Source of the DNA: Merdibacter sp965119685
GTDB taxonomy: Bacteria; Bacillota_I; Bacilli_A; Erysipelotrichales; Erysipelotrichaceae
Assembly (NCBI GenBank): GCA_965119685.1
Contig: OZ221971.1
Span: 868,001-932,000, forward strand
DNA: 64,000 nt
Direction: 5' to 3'
Part shown: piece by piece, positions 1 to 7,200 of the stretch
How positions within the stretch are numbered: position 1 is the stretch's first letter
Layout of the letters: each line of letters opens with the position of its first letter
Made by a program: the position numbers and the translations under genes
The notes under the pieces: generated by a model
Told to the model about the DNA's origin: nothing
The model's database searches: none
What the model saw: the letters and a program-made list of their open reading frames with translations, nothing else

Positions 1-61
1 TGATGATCTTGCGCTTGATGCTGTCCATCAGCTGCCGATAGATAGGCGTCTGTTGATTCAT
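1..61 (-). CDS. GntR-family transcriptional regulator, N-terminal fragment (runs off the left edge)
   Basis: Only the first 20 codons are in the window. They begin at the ATG at 61-59 and read MNQQTPIYRQLMDSIKRKII, which matches the opening of GntR winged-helix regulators (PIY-x-Q-L followed by a basic helix). The ATG overlaps the TGA of the preceding UTRA gene as ATGA, so the two are probably translated together. An AGGAG lies 12 bases upstream. Whether this protein carries its own effector domain cannot be seen here. Confidence 0.7.
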   Translation of the reverse strand, partial: MNQQTPIYRQLMDSIKRKII

Positions 62-576
62 ACGTCCATCACGCTCCTAAAACGATAAAATGAGGGATCG
101 CAGACGAGCTCGAAGTATTCAAAAGGGGCGTCGTTATCCGCCTTGTGCGTGATGCCTTTGACTAGCAGCACCTCGGATTCCAAGGGAAATTCCAGCAGGC
201 GGCATTCCTCCTCGTTTGCTTCCACAACGAGGATCTCCTCCTCGCTGCGCACGATCTGATACCCTTTTTTCTGTTGGAGTACCTCATAGAAAGAAGCGTC
301 GCTGAAATCGATCGTCTCGAATCCCTCGACCAGGCTGTAATCGATATAGTTGGTTTCGATGGAGCGGGGACAGCCCTCCACCATGCGCAGGCGCTTGATA
401 TAGAAGAGCTTGCTGGCGAGGGGAAGCCCCAGCTGGCGGCTGATGTAATAGTTTGCCTCGCTCACTCCTTGCTCTAAGACGATATTGTGATAGTGCAGAT
501 TTCGGCTTTTGATCGAATCGGTGATCGATGCGAAATGCCGCAGGTCGCGTATGATAAAAATGTCTTCCTTGGACAT
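58..576 (-). CDS. Stand-alone UTRA (GntR/HutC effector) domain protein
   Basis: The 172-residue product matches the UTRA small-molecule-binding domain of HutC-type GntR regulators. It has the Y-x-x-R-L-R segment near residue 60, the ETNYIDYSLVEGF stretch, and a C-terminal block ending in a beta-strand-rich F-E-Y-F-E motif. It lacks the winged-helix domain that normally precedes UTRA. The start is real rather than an artefact of an upstream frameshift: a TATAAT box sits 41 bases upstream on this strand, and a terminator-like hairpin lies behind that. The stop overlaps the ATG of a GntR N-terminus. It may be a separate ligand-sensing subunit or the partner of a rearranged regulator. UTRA is clear; the role is inferred. 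Confidence 0.75.
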   Translation of the reverse strand: MSKEDIFIIRDLRHFASITDSIKSRNLHYHNIVLEQGVSEANYYISRQLGLPLASKLFYIKRLRMVEGCPRSIETNYIDYSLVEGFETIDFSDASFYEVLQQKKGYQIVRSEEEILVVEANEEECRLLEFPLESEVLLVKGITHKADNDAPFEYFELVCDPSFYRFRSVMDV

Positions 577-616
577 ATCCGTTTCACTGCCTCTCTTTAC
601 TGCCTTAGCTATCTGT

Positions 617-679
617 ATTATAGTGCATTCTTGCCCTTTCGTGTAGAAAAAAAGGAGAAATATCGGTGATTTTCTCCTT
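617..679 (-). promoter_or_regulatory. Promoter -10 box and upstream hairpin of the UTRA/GntR genes
   Basis: On the minus strand TATAAT lies at 622-617 with no good -35 partner. Just upstream, AAGGAGAAA (652-660) pairs with TTTCTCCTT (671-679) and is followed on the minus strand by seven T. This looks like a terminator insulating the promoter, or an operator dyad. No gene to the right on this strand needs that terminator. Confidence 0.5.
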
Positions 680-923
680 GCGCAGGGGAGGGGGTTATGA
701 TTTTTTACGGCGAATAAGCAGCGCTGAGAGGATACATGCCGCGTCGGTTAGGAAACGGTAAACAGGGTGGAGCGATTGTCCATGGCCAAGCCAAGGCTAT
801 GAAGCTGTGTTCGTCTTGTTTAGGAGCAGGATGGGCGAACAATAGGAGCAACACGGGAACAGCCGACAGAAACAGACAGCTTTTTTATATAAAACGGGGC
901 ATACTGTAAGCGGAGGCGAAAAA
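680..923 (+). other. Intergenic stretch with a nested hairpin and T-run
   Basis: AAGCTGT at 802 pairs with ACAGCTT at 876. Inside it TGTTCG at 808 pairs with CGAACA at 836, and TTTTTT follows at 881. This could be a terminator or an attenuator in front of the small gene at 924. No convincing coding frame is present. Confidence 0.35.
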
Positions 924-1100
924 ATGATGAAGGATGAAGCGCTGGTATATTATGTGCTGATTGATGATCAGCGCACGACAGAGGGAAATCTGTTTCTTCC
1001 CGCTCCGATCAACAGCGCATATCTGAAAGAGCAGATGGCGGCGCTGAAAGAAGAGACCGCTTGTAAACGAGTTGTGATCCGCAACATCGTCTATCTGTAA
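924..1100 (+). CDS. Small protein of 58 residues, unknown function
   Basis: The frame starts at ATG 924 with GGAGG seven bases upstream and ends at TAA 1098-1100. It is followed at once by a good terminator. The product begins MMKDEALVYYVLIDDQRTTE and ends in a basic, hydrophobic RVVIRNIVYL. There is no signal peptide or membrane segment. The strong ribosome site, terminator and neat spacing favour a real gene. It does not match a family I know. It precedes two metallochaperone-type GTPases but has its own terminator. Confidence 0.55.
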   Translation: MMKDEALVYYVLIDDQRTTEGNLFLPAPINSAYLKEQMAALKEETACKRVVIRNIVYL

Positions 1101-1103
1101 GCG

Positions 1104-1140
1104 GCGAAGCACTGTGAACGGACAGCGGCTTCGCTTTTTT
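1104..1140 (+). terminator. Rho-independent terminator
   Basis: GCGAAGC (1104-1110) pairs with GCTTCGC (1128-1134), with an inner CTGT/ACAG pairing, followed by TTTTTT. Confidence 0.8.
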
Positions 1141-1221
1141 GATGAGCAAACACGGATGGGAACAGGAAAAAACGTGGTATAATAAGCAAAGGAAAAGACG
1201 GAGAAAGGACGATGATCAAAG

Positions 1222-2418
1222 GTGACGAAAGTAACGATTATTTCCGGTTTTCTCGGTGCCGGCAAGACGACGCTGATCAAAAAGCTGCTCAAAGAGGTGT
1301 ATGACAAGGAGCAGGTGGTGCTGATCGAAAATGAATTTGGCGAGATCGGCATCGACGGCGGCTTCTTGAAGGATGCCGGGGTGGAGATCACGGAGATGAA
1401 CAGCGGCTGTATCTGCTGTTCGCTGTCAGGCGATTTCAGCGAAGCGCTGCATCAGGTACTGGAGCAGTTTCATCCTGACCGCATCATCATTGAGCCCAGC
1501 GGGGTCGGCAAGCTGTCGGATGTCAAGCGCGCGGTGCTGGGTGCGGCGGATACGTTATGCTTAGAGAGCTGCTGCACGGTGGTCGACGTTGCGAAATGTG
1601 CGATGTATCAAAAGAATTTCGGAGAATTTTTCAATAACCAGATTCAATATGCGGATGCGTTAGTGCTCAGCCGGACACAGCAAGCCGATGCGTCTATGCT
1701 GGAGGAGAGCGTGGAATTGTTACGGACGTTGAATGCACAGGCGCCGATCGTAACGACGCCATGGGAGCAGCTCAACGGTGGGGACATCGTGCAGGCGATG
1801 CTGCATACGGGTGACTTCAGCCGGGAGCTGTTGGCAGAGGAAGCAGTCTGCGAGGTTTGCGGTCATCCGCATCACCACCATCTGCATGAGGAGCTGGAAG
1901 AGCATCCGCATGTCCATCATCCGCATGGGAAAGAGGAAGAACATTCGCATGCCCACGCACATGAGGAATTGCATGCGCATCATCCTCACCACGGAGAAGC
2001 TCCCCATGCTCATTCACACAAAGCGCACCACGAAGAGGAAGCACATGCGCACAGCCATGCACATCACCATCATCACCACCATCATGATGCCGACGAGGTA
2101 TTTACCAGCTGGGGCAGAGAAACGCTGCGTGTCTATACGAGAGCCCAGCTGGAGAGCATCGTTCAAACGCTGTCACATTCGGACAGCTATGGACAGGTGC
2201 TAAGGGCAAAGGGAATCGTACAAGGCGAAGACGCGTGGTACTACTTTGATGTAACGCCGCAGGAATATGAGATCCGCACAGGCGCACCGACCTATGCCGG
2301 CCGCTACTGTGTCATCGGCGCACAGCTGCAAGAGGAAGCGCTGCGCACCTTATTTGAGGGTGAGAAGCCAAAGAAGGATATGCAGGAGGACGCCTCCTTC
2401 ACCATCGAGGTGGATTGA
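1222..2418 (+). CDS. G3E-family (CobW/COG0523) GTPase, putative metallochaperone with His-rich region
   Basis: The 398-residue protein has the Walker A loop GFLGAGKTT at residues 9-17, an E-N-E-F-G-E switch segment near 37, and the family metal-binding motif SGCICC near 60. The guanine base motif is less typical. Residues 210-290 are a long His-rich tract with many HxH and runs of up to eight His, as in COG0523 proteins that store or deliver zinc, cobalt or nickel. A CobW_C-like domain follows (about 295-385). The start is GTG 1222, since the nearby ATG at 1212 is out of frame. It is followed one base later by a second G3E GTPase, so the two probably form an operon. Zinc is the likeliest metal by family precedent; no Zur-type site is obvious. 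Confidence 0.88.
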   Translation: MTKVTIISGFLGAGKTTLIKKLLKEVYDKEQVVLIENEFGEIGIDGGFLKDAGVEITEMNSGCICCSLSGDFSEALHQVLEQFHPDRIIIEPSGVGKLSDVKRAVLGAADTLCLESCCTVVDVAKCAMYQKNFGEFFNNQIQYADALVLSRTQQADASMLEESVELLRTLNAQAPIVTTPWEQLNGGDIVQAMLHTGDFSRELLAEEAVCEVCGHPHHHHLHEELEEHPHVHHPHGKEEEHSHAHAHEELHAHHPHHGEAPHAHSHKAHHEEEAHAHSHAHHHHHHHHDADEVFTSWGRETLRVYTRAQLESIVQTLSHSDSYGQVLRAKGIVQGEDAWYYFDVTPQEYEIRTGAPTYAGRYCVIGAQLQEEALRTLFEGEKPKKDMQEDASFTIEVD

Positions 2419-2419
2419 G

Positions 2420-3364
2420 ATGGCAGAGTGCTTAGTCTATTTGTTCACCGGATTTTTGGAAAGCGGCAAGACGACGCTCATTCAGGAGACGCTCAAAGAC
2501 CCCGGTTTTCAAAGCGGCGAGGAAAAGACGCTGATTCTGCTGTGTGAGGAAGGCAGCGTACACTACACGAAGGCGCTGGCAGATCAGGTGCATGCGAGCG
2601 TTGTCTCCGTCAACGCCTTGGAAAAGCTCAGCGCTTCTTTCTTGGCGAAGTGTGAACAGCTGTTTCATCCCGATCGGGTCATGATTGAATTTAACGGCAT
2701 GTGGAGTGTGGATCGGTTTTTGGATGTGGAACTGCCTCTGCGCTGGGTGCTCGTGCAGATCCTGTCCACCGTTGACGCATCTACTTTCTCCCTGTATCTC
2801 AACAATTTGCGCAGCGTTCTCTACGAGCAGCTTCGCCACAGTGAGACGATCATCTTCAACCGCTGTGACGATACGACGCGCACCCTGTATCTGCGCAACA
2901 ATATCAAGGCGATGAATAAGCGCGCCCAGCTGATTTACGAGAATAAGGATGGCACCCTACGGCCTGCGTTAGAGGAGGCGCTGCCCTTTGATGCGCATGC
3001 GGACACCATCGTGCTGGAGGATTATGACTATGGCATCTGGTACATGGATGCACTGGAGCATCCCCGCAAATATGAGGGCAAAACCGTTGTTTATAATGCA
3101 AAGGCATACCCGGTGAATGAGGTGCGTACCAACGCCTATGTGCTGGGACGGGAAGCGATGGTCTGTTGCAGCGACGATACTTCGCTGATCGGCTGGTGGG
3201 TATATACGAAGCAGCCAAAGCCGAAACCGCTGTCTTGGGTGCGCATTCACGGAAAGGTGCGCGTGGAATACGACGAGGGATATGGCGGAGAGGTCTGCGC
3301 CATTGAGGAGCTTGCACGCGAGGAGCTGGCGCATCACGAGGAGGAGTACGTCTACTTCACTTGA
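2420..3364 (+). CDS. Second G3E-family GTPase
   Basis: The ATG at 2420 lies one base after the TGA of the first GTPase, giving 314 residues. Walker A is GFLESGKTT at 10-18, and an IEFNGMW segment stands where the family has IEPSG. The CxCC metal motif of the first paralogue is missing, and there is no His tract. The C-terminal half carries the W-W-V-Y and W-V-R-I-H patches of CobW_C-like domains. Paired G3E genes like this, one with and one without metal ligands, occur in Bacillota. The second may regulate or partner the first. Function is inferred from family and position. Confidence 0.8.
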   Translation: MAECLVYLFTGFLESGKTTLIQETLKDPGFQSGEEKTLILLCEEGSVHYTKALADQVHASVVSVNALEKLSASFLAKCEQLFHPDRVMIEFNGMWSVDRFLDVELPLRWVLVQILSTVDASTFSLYLNNLRSVLYEQLRHSETIIFNRCDDTTRTLYLRNNIKAMNKRAQLIYENKDGTLRPALEEALPFDAHADTIVLEDYDYGIWYMDALEHPRKYEGKTVVYNAKAYPVNEVRTNAYVLGREAMVCCSDDTSLIGWWVYTKQPKPKPLSWVRIHGKVRVEYDEGYGGEVCAIEELAREELAHHEEEYVYFT

Positions 3365-3365
3365 G

Positions 3366-3415
3366 GAAAGCAAATCCATCCCTCCCCTATCATGAGAGGG
3401 GATTTGATTGCTTTT
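3366..3415 (+). terminator. Terminator after the GTPase pair
   Basis: Outer arms AAGCAAATC/GATTTG-ATTGCTT enclose CCCCT/AGGGG. The hairpin ends in TTTT just downstream of the second GTPase. Confidence 0.65.
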
Positions 3416-3845
3416 GTGCAGGAAACAGCGGCATATCGAAATGTATGCGAAAAAAGGAAAGCGATGATCATTGCCGCTTGTAATATAAAGAGAGGCCTGC
3501 CGATCAACCTGCCAACAGCCGGAGTGCGTATGAGATGGCAAAGGCCGGCTTCTTCACCTTATGCGCACGATGGACAAAGAAGCGAAAGCTATGAACGACC
3601 CCGCTCGTTAGATCTGAAACCTAACGATCAGCGGTCGTTTTTTTACTATATCAAATACAGCGGCGAATGTAAGAAAAAGATCATCCGAGCATAGTCCGCA
3701 GAGAGCATGCGGCGTTAGGGATGCTTGGTACGGTATCGGTCACTGCCGCTTTCTTTCAAACGCTTGTCTGACACGCTCCCTGCGCATGAAAAAAAGGCCG
3801 ATGATAGGGCCTTGGCAGTTAAAAACGATAAGATCAACGTGTCAG
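3416..3845. other. Non-coding stretch with an orphan strong hairpin and a leftward terminator
   Basis: No supported gene. AACGACC...CGTTAG (3593-3610) pairs with CTAACG...GGTCGTT (3621-3639), followed by eight T, a strong rightward terminator with no gene before it. At 3788-3813 GGCC/GGCC arms with an A7 run form a leftward terminator for the gene ending at 3846. Confidence 0.5.
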
Positions 3846-4145
3846 TCAATAGAAATCACTTCGATCTCTTAACGCCTGCGCTTTGATCTCCCTGCTGTTT
3901 TCGCGCATTTGCTGTATCGCGTCTAACGCGGTTTCCACATCCGCAAAGATTCCATCGTTGCTTAAGAGGGAGAGCTCTTGCTGATCGTCAAAGATCCAAT
4001 AGGTGCGGCCGTCTTCCATCTCCAGCGTATAGACGTCCCATGTCTCATCATCAAAGGGAAAACGATTCACCTGACTGATTTGCAGTCCGGGGAAATACTG
4101 CTCGCTTAACTCCTCCAGCTGCACCTGTACGCGTACCGGGATCAT
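3846..4145 (-). CDS. Hypothetical 99-residue protein, coupled to a DUF308 gene
   Basis: The start is placed at ATG 4145, which overlaps the TGA of the upstream DUF308 gene as ATGA. The longer frame to the right is only the antisense shadow of that gene. The product begins MIPVRVQVQLEELSEQYF. It contains W-D-V-Y-T-L-E and G-R-T-Y-W-I-F-D strands suggesting a small beta-rich domain, then an acidic helix and a basic C-terminus. It is soluble, with no signal peptide. I do not recognise the family. Translational coupling makes a role alongside the membrane protein likely. Confidence 0.65.
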   Translation of the reverse strand: MIPVRVQVQLEELSEQYFPGLQISQVNRFPFDDETWDVYTLEMEDGRTYWIFDDQQELSLLSNDGIFADVETALDAIQQMRENSREIKAQALRDRSDFY

Positions 4146-4684
4146 GAGAAGAAATCCCTCGTATGAGAAGAGAGGCAATGGATCGTCCAAAGCTGCGATA
4201 CGCCGCTGTAAATGAGCGCGGCGCCGATAAAGCGAACGGCAACGACAGCTGCGGAGAACGGATAAAATAACAAGACGGCGGCGGCAACGAGCAGGATGAT
4301 CGCCAACAGGAGATTGACGCTCCATTTCGGATACCCGGCCTGCTGCAAAGCGAGGGCATAGCGGCATTCCCGCAAAGCGAAAAATAAGAGAACCAAGCCC
4401 ATCAGAAAGGGAATGAACGAAACGATCAGATCATAGCGGGCGATGACAAACACACCGGACGCCGCCAAGACGATGGCAAATGCCAGCGTCAGCGAACTGC
4501 GAAGCTCGCTTGTAAAATACTGATGGAGCATCCCCGCCGCATAGACGAGTACGATGATGCCCAGCGCATAACAGGCGATGCGTGTCACCTGTGTGGGAAA
4601 CAACAGCAGCACCGCTCCGACGATTAAAAATAACAGCGCGTTGATCACCATATCTTTTTTCATGTTTGACAGAAAGAACTTCAT
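4142..4684 (-). CDS. DUF308/HdeD-like multipass membrane protein
   Basis: The product is about 180 residues with six hydrophobic segments in pairs, the pattern of HdeD/DUF308 proteins, which are small membrane proteins linked in some bacteria to acid or envelope stress. Two adjacent ATG codons (4687, 4684) could start it; ribosome binding is weak for both. A near-consensus promoter (TTGAAA-N17-TATAAT) lies 23 bases upstream, inside the 3' end of the XRE gene. The stop overlaps the ATG of the next gene. Confidence 0.75.
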   Translation of the reverse strand: MKFFLSNMKKDMVINALLFLIVGAVLLLFPTQVTRIACYALGIIVLVYAAGMLHQYFTSELRSSLTLAFAIVLAASGVFVIARYDLIVSFIPFLMGLVLLFFALRECRYALALQQAGYPKWSVNLLLAIILLVAAAVLLFYPFSAAVVAVRFIGAALIYSGVSQLWTIHCLSSHTRDFFS

Positions 4685-4709
4685 CATGCACCAGCTTTCT
4701 TTTTTTCCT

Positions 4710-4738
4710 ATTATAGCGGTTTCGCCCGCTTATTTCAA
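4710..4738 (-). promoter_or_regulatory. Promoter for the DUF308 gene, inside the upstream gene's end
   Basis: On the minus strand TTGAAA (4738-4733) and TATAAT (4715-4710) are 17 bases apart. The -35 lies within the last codons of the XRE regulator, so the two leftward genes can be expressed separately. Confidence 0.75.
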
Positions 4739-5557
4739 CCGCTCGCCGCGCGGGGCGCCATAGGGCGTCTGATGCAGATGACCATTGAGCAAATGATAAA
4801 AGCAAAGCGCCTGCATGCCGGTGTTGATCGCGATGCCGATGCCGGCGCCCAACCCCGCCAGCATGCCGATCACTGCGAAAATCGTCTCAGCGCTTTCCTG
4901 ATATTGCAGGCACACGTAAAGAAAGGCACCGATGCTGCAAGCGACGATCAGCAAACAGAAGAGCAGACGGATGATAAGAGCGTGAAGTTTTCGCTTTTGC
5001 AGCGAAAGCAGCTCCTCTTTGATCTGCGGGTGTATCGTAACGTCGCGGCGCATCCAATGCCGGTAAGGAAAGCGAAAGAGGGAGACAAACAGCCACGTAC
5101 CTCCGGCCATGACGATCAGAAAAAGAACGCACATGCCGATGCCCGTCGCCTCTTGTTCGCTGATGCCGCTGTTCGCTGTATAAAACGAGAGGGCAAGCAG
5201 ATATAACAGCACGATCGGAGAGAGCATGCAGAGAAAAAAGCCGCCGCTCACGCGATGCGCTAAGCGTTTGGCCGCATGCAAATAGTCTTGCGCCTCTTCC
5301 ATGGAGCCCACATCCCAACAAGGGGCTTCATAGGCGGTATGGGGAAAGGCGGGATCGGTGATGTCCTCACGCAGCAGATAGTCGATCGATACCCCAAACA
5401 GACGTGCGATCTCCACCAGTTTCGCACCCTCGGGCATGCTTTGCGCGCTCTCCCATTTTGATACCGACTGTCTGGATACACATAAGCGCTGTGCGATCTC
5501 CTCTTGCGAGCAGCCCTGCTGTCTGCGCAGCCGATACAGCTTTTCTGCAAATGTCAT
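4730..5557 (-). CDS. XRE-type helix-turn-helix regulator with C-terminal membrane domain
   Basis: The start is ATG 5557, preceded by GGGAGG nine bases upstream, giving 275 residues. Residues 5-60 are a classic XRE/Cro fold (QEEIAQRLCVSRQSVSKWE). The rest carries four hydrophobic segments in two pairs (about 105-165 and 205-255), so the DNA-binding head is tethered to the membrane. Such regulators in Bacillota often control neighbouring membrane or export genes. The DUF308 gene directly downstream is a plausible target. The ligand is unknown. Confidence 0.85.
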   Translation of the reverse strand: MTFAEKLYRLRRQQGCSQEEIAQRLCVSRQSVSKWESAQSMPEGAKLVEIARLFGVSIDYLLREDITDPAFPHTAYEAPCWDVGSMEEAQDYLHAAKRLAHRVSGGFFLCMLSPIVLLYLLALSFYTANSGISEQEATGIGMCVLFLIVMAGGTWLFVSLFRFPYRHWMRRDVTIHPQIKEELLSLQKRKLHALIIRLLFCLLIVACSIGAFLYVCLQYQESAETIFAVIGMLAGLGAGIGIAINTGMQALCFYHLLNGHLHQTPYGAPRGERLK

Positions 5558-5597
5558 TGCCGCATTCCTCCCATCTGCTATTCTATCAGGCATTTTA

Positions 5598-5843
5598 TCA
5601 CAGCTGTGATCTTGGGACAATCAACTCTCTGCGGCAAATGCGCAACGAGCGGTTGCATCTGATGTTTTTATATCGGAAAACGGTGTCTGACATATCCGGT
5701 TGGAGGCTGCTGTAATAGCGATCGCCGTTATCAGGATCGACATCGGCGAAAGGAAACAGGCCGAGCTTATCATAGTAGATGAGCGTCTGCTTGAAAATGT
5801 GTGAAAAAGCGGCCGTCTCCTTGATGGGAAACAGCTCTTTCAC
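5598..5843 (-). pseudogene. MerR-family regulator, truncated remnant
   Basis: The first 48 residues read as a MerR DNA-binding domain, with the IYYDKLGLFPF and VDP-x-NGDRYYSSLQ patches typical of the winged helix. After the SLQ the frame turns into unrelated sequence and stops. The effector-binding half is missing, so this is a decayed gene. Its ATG overlaps the stop of the upstream membrane-protein gene, so a peptide may still be translated. Confidence 0.7.
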
Positions 5844-6214
5844 AGGGAGGACTCCTTTTCTGCCATTCGCTTTTGTTCCCGTGAAACGACGCCTCTCACC
5901 ATGCGCCCCATTCCATAGCCGATCAGGGAGAGAAAGGCGTAAAGCAGGGTGAAGGCAAGGCGGGCATCGCTAAACAGCAGCAAAGACGACAGGAAGAAGA
6001 TCAGCGCAGAGACAACCACAAGCAAAGGGGTGGAACGGGCGGAACAGCCATAGGCAAAGCAGACGAGCAGGGTGAGCAGCGGCATTAAAAACAGGAGGAT
6101 CGCCATCGCCGAGTCCTGATCGCTGACTGACAGCGGCATTAAAAAATCATTGGCCGCCAGCACGAGGAGGGTCAAAAGAAAGCGGCAGACAGAAAAGGAA
6201 CACAAGCGCTTCAT
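5840..6214 (-). CDS. Small four-helix membrane protein, unknown
   Basis: The start is taken at ATG 6214 because GAAAGGA lies eight bases upstream; the ATG at 6223 touches the ribosome site. The 124-residue product has four hydrophobic helices (about 10-30, 37-58, 63-83, 87-105) and a basic, charged tail ending EKESSL. No family is recognised. It forms a leftward pair with the MerR remnant and may have been that regulator's target. Confidence 0.6.
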   Translation of the reverse strand: MKRLCSFSVCRFLLTLLVLAANDFLMPLSVSDQDSAMAILLFLMPLLTLLVCFAYGCSARSTPLLVVVSALIFFLSSLLLFSDARLAFTLLYAFLSLIGYGMGRMVRGVVSREQKRMAEKESSL

Positions 6215-6358
6215 GACATTCATCCTTTCACAATGTTACAGACAGTGTAGCACATTTGCGAAGAAAAAGCGAAAGTGGGGGAGGATGGCACAGCCGCATT
6301 GTCTTTGGATTGCGGGAACAGTTTTTTTCTCAAAGGACAATCTCATGCGCCCTGCTCG

Positions 6359-6387
6359 TTGCAAAAGCGAAAGAAGCGCGTTATACT
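6359..6387 (+). promoter_or_regulatory. Promoter of the DJ-1/PfpI gene
   Basis: TTGCAA (6359-6364) and TATACT (6382-6387) are separated by 17 bases, 18 bases before the start codon's ribosome site and ATG. Confidence 0.7.
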
Positions 6388-6405
6388 GAGGGCGAGGTGA
6401 GGAAG

Positions 6406-6939
6406 ATGAGCATTTTATGTGTGATGGATAACGGTTTTGAGGAGCTGGAGGCGGTCGGGACGATCGCTTTGCTGAGACGGGCAGGAGTGGAGATCGATGT
6501 GGTCAGCGTTCACGGTCATGAAGTGACGGGACGCTTTGATCTGACGTTTGCCCATTTGAAATCGCTGGAAGAGGTAGACCCGGCACAGTATGAGGGCATC
6601 TTTTTGCCGGGAGGGCCGCACTATCAGGCGATTGAACAAAACGAGGAGGTCAAAGGTCTGCTGCGCTCCTTTTTTGAAAGCGGCAAGCTGACGGCCGCTA
6701 TCTGCGCCGGCCCGACGGTGTTGGGACATTTAGGTCTGCTGAAAGGAAAGCACTACACCTGCTTTACGAGCATGAATGAGGATTTCGGCGGTACGTATCA
6801 CGATCAGTATGTGGTAAGAGACGGCAACTTAATCACCGGACGCAGCGCCGCCGCCAGCATCGATATGGGCTTTGCGATCATCGAGTATGTGCTGGGCAAG
6901 GATGCCTGCGATCAGGTCAAACAATCGATCTACTACTAA
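6406..6939 (+). CDS. DJ-1/PfpI family protein
   Basis: The 177-residue product matches the DJ-1/PfpI/ThiJ superfamily. It has an early GFEELEAVG segment with the conserved acidic residue near residue 11, GIFLPGGPH near 67, and the nucleophile elbow AICAGPTVLG near residue 100 with the reactive Cys. The length is typical. Members act as protein or methylglyoxal deglycases, chaperones or oxidative-stress proteins, so the substrate cannot be fixed. The start ATG 6406 follows GAGGTGAGG and a good promoter; the longer frame upstream crosses that promoter and is rejected. Confidence 0.88.
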   Translation: MSILCVMDNGFEELEAVGTIALLRRAGVEIDVVSVHGHEVTGRFDLTFAHLKSLEEVDPAQYEGIFLPGGPHYQAIEQNEEVKGLLRSFFESGKLTAAICAGPTVLGHLGLLKGKHYTCFTSMNEDFGGTYHDQYVVRDGNLITGRSAAASIDMGFAIIEYVLGKDACDQVKQSIYY

Positions 6940-6947
6940 CGGTTGTC

Positions 6948-7112
6948 GTATGACGGCGGCTTTGCCCTCTTTTGAGGGAATTCCGTCATCACCGATCAGT
7001 GAATCATGTTCCATCAGAGCATCATGATAGAAAATCCCCGTTTCATCACTGTGTGATCTTGAAGCACAGGGAGATCTGTGTGCAAGACCTTGCGGCAGAA
7101 GCGGGGATTTTT
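6948..7112. terminator. Convergent-gene terminator region with complex inverted repeats
   Basis: ATGACGG/CCGTCAT arms (6949-6989) enclose CCCTC-TTTT-GAGGG. Further on, AAAATCCCCG (7031-7040) pairs with CGGGGATTTTT (7102-7112) around an inner CTTG...CTGTG/CTGTGTGCAAG structure. It lies between the ends of the DJ-1 gene and the leftward ABC permease and can serve both. Confidence 0.6.
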
Positions 7113-7200
7113 CTTATATAAGCGAATGGTTTATCCCGGTGAATGGCCGCTTGACGGCGCACTGCGGCGAAGACGATTCACATGCCCATGCGTTGCGCTA

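Noticed and set aside
885..1391. A 168-codon leftward frame
   Set aside because: It runs antisense to the 58-residue gene and the GTPase start, with no promoter or ribosome site.
1720..2203. Several overlapping frames in and opposite the His-rich tract of the first G3E GTPase
   Set aside because: They are by-products of the repetitive CAT/CAC codons; the main frame has all family motifs.
3392..3694. A 100-codon rightward frame
   Set aside because: It spans a terminator and an orphan hairpin, has no ribosome site and no recognisable sequence.
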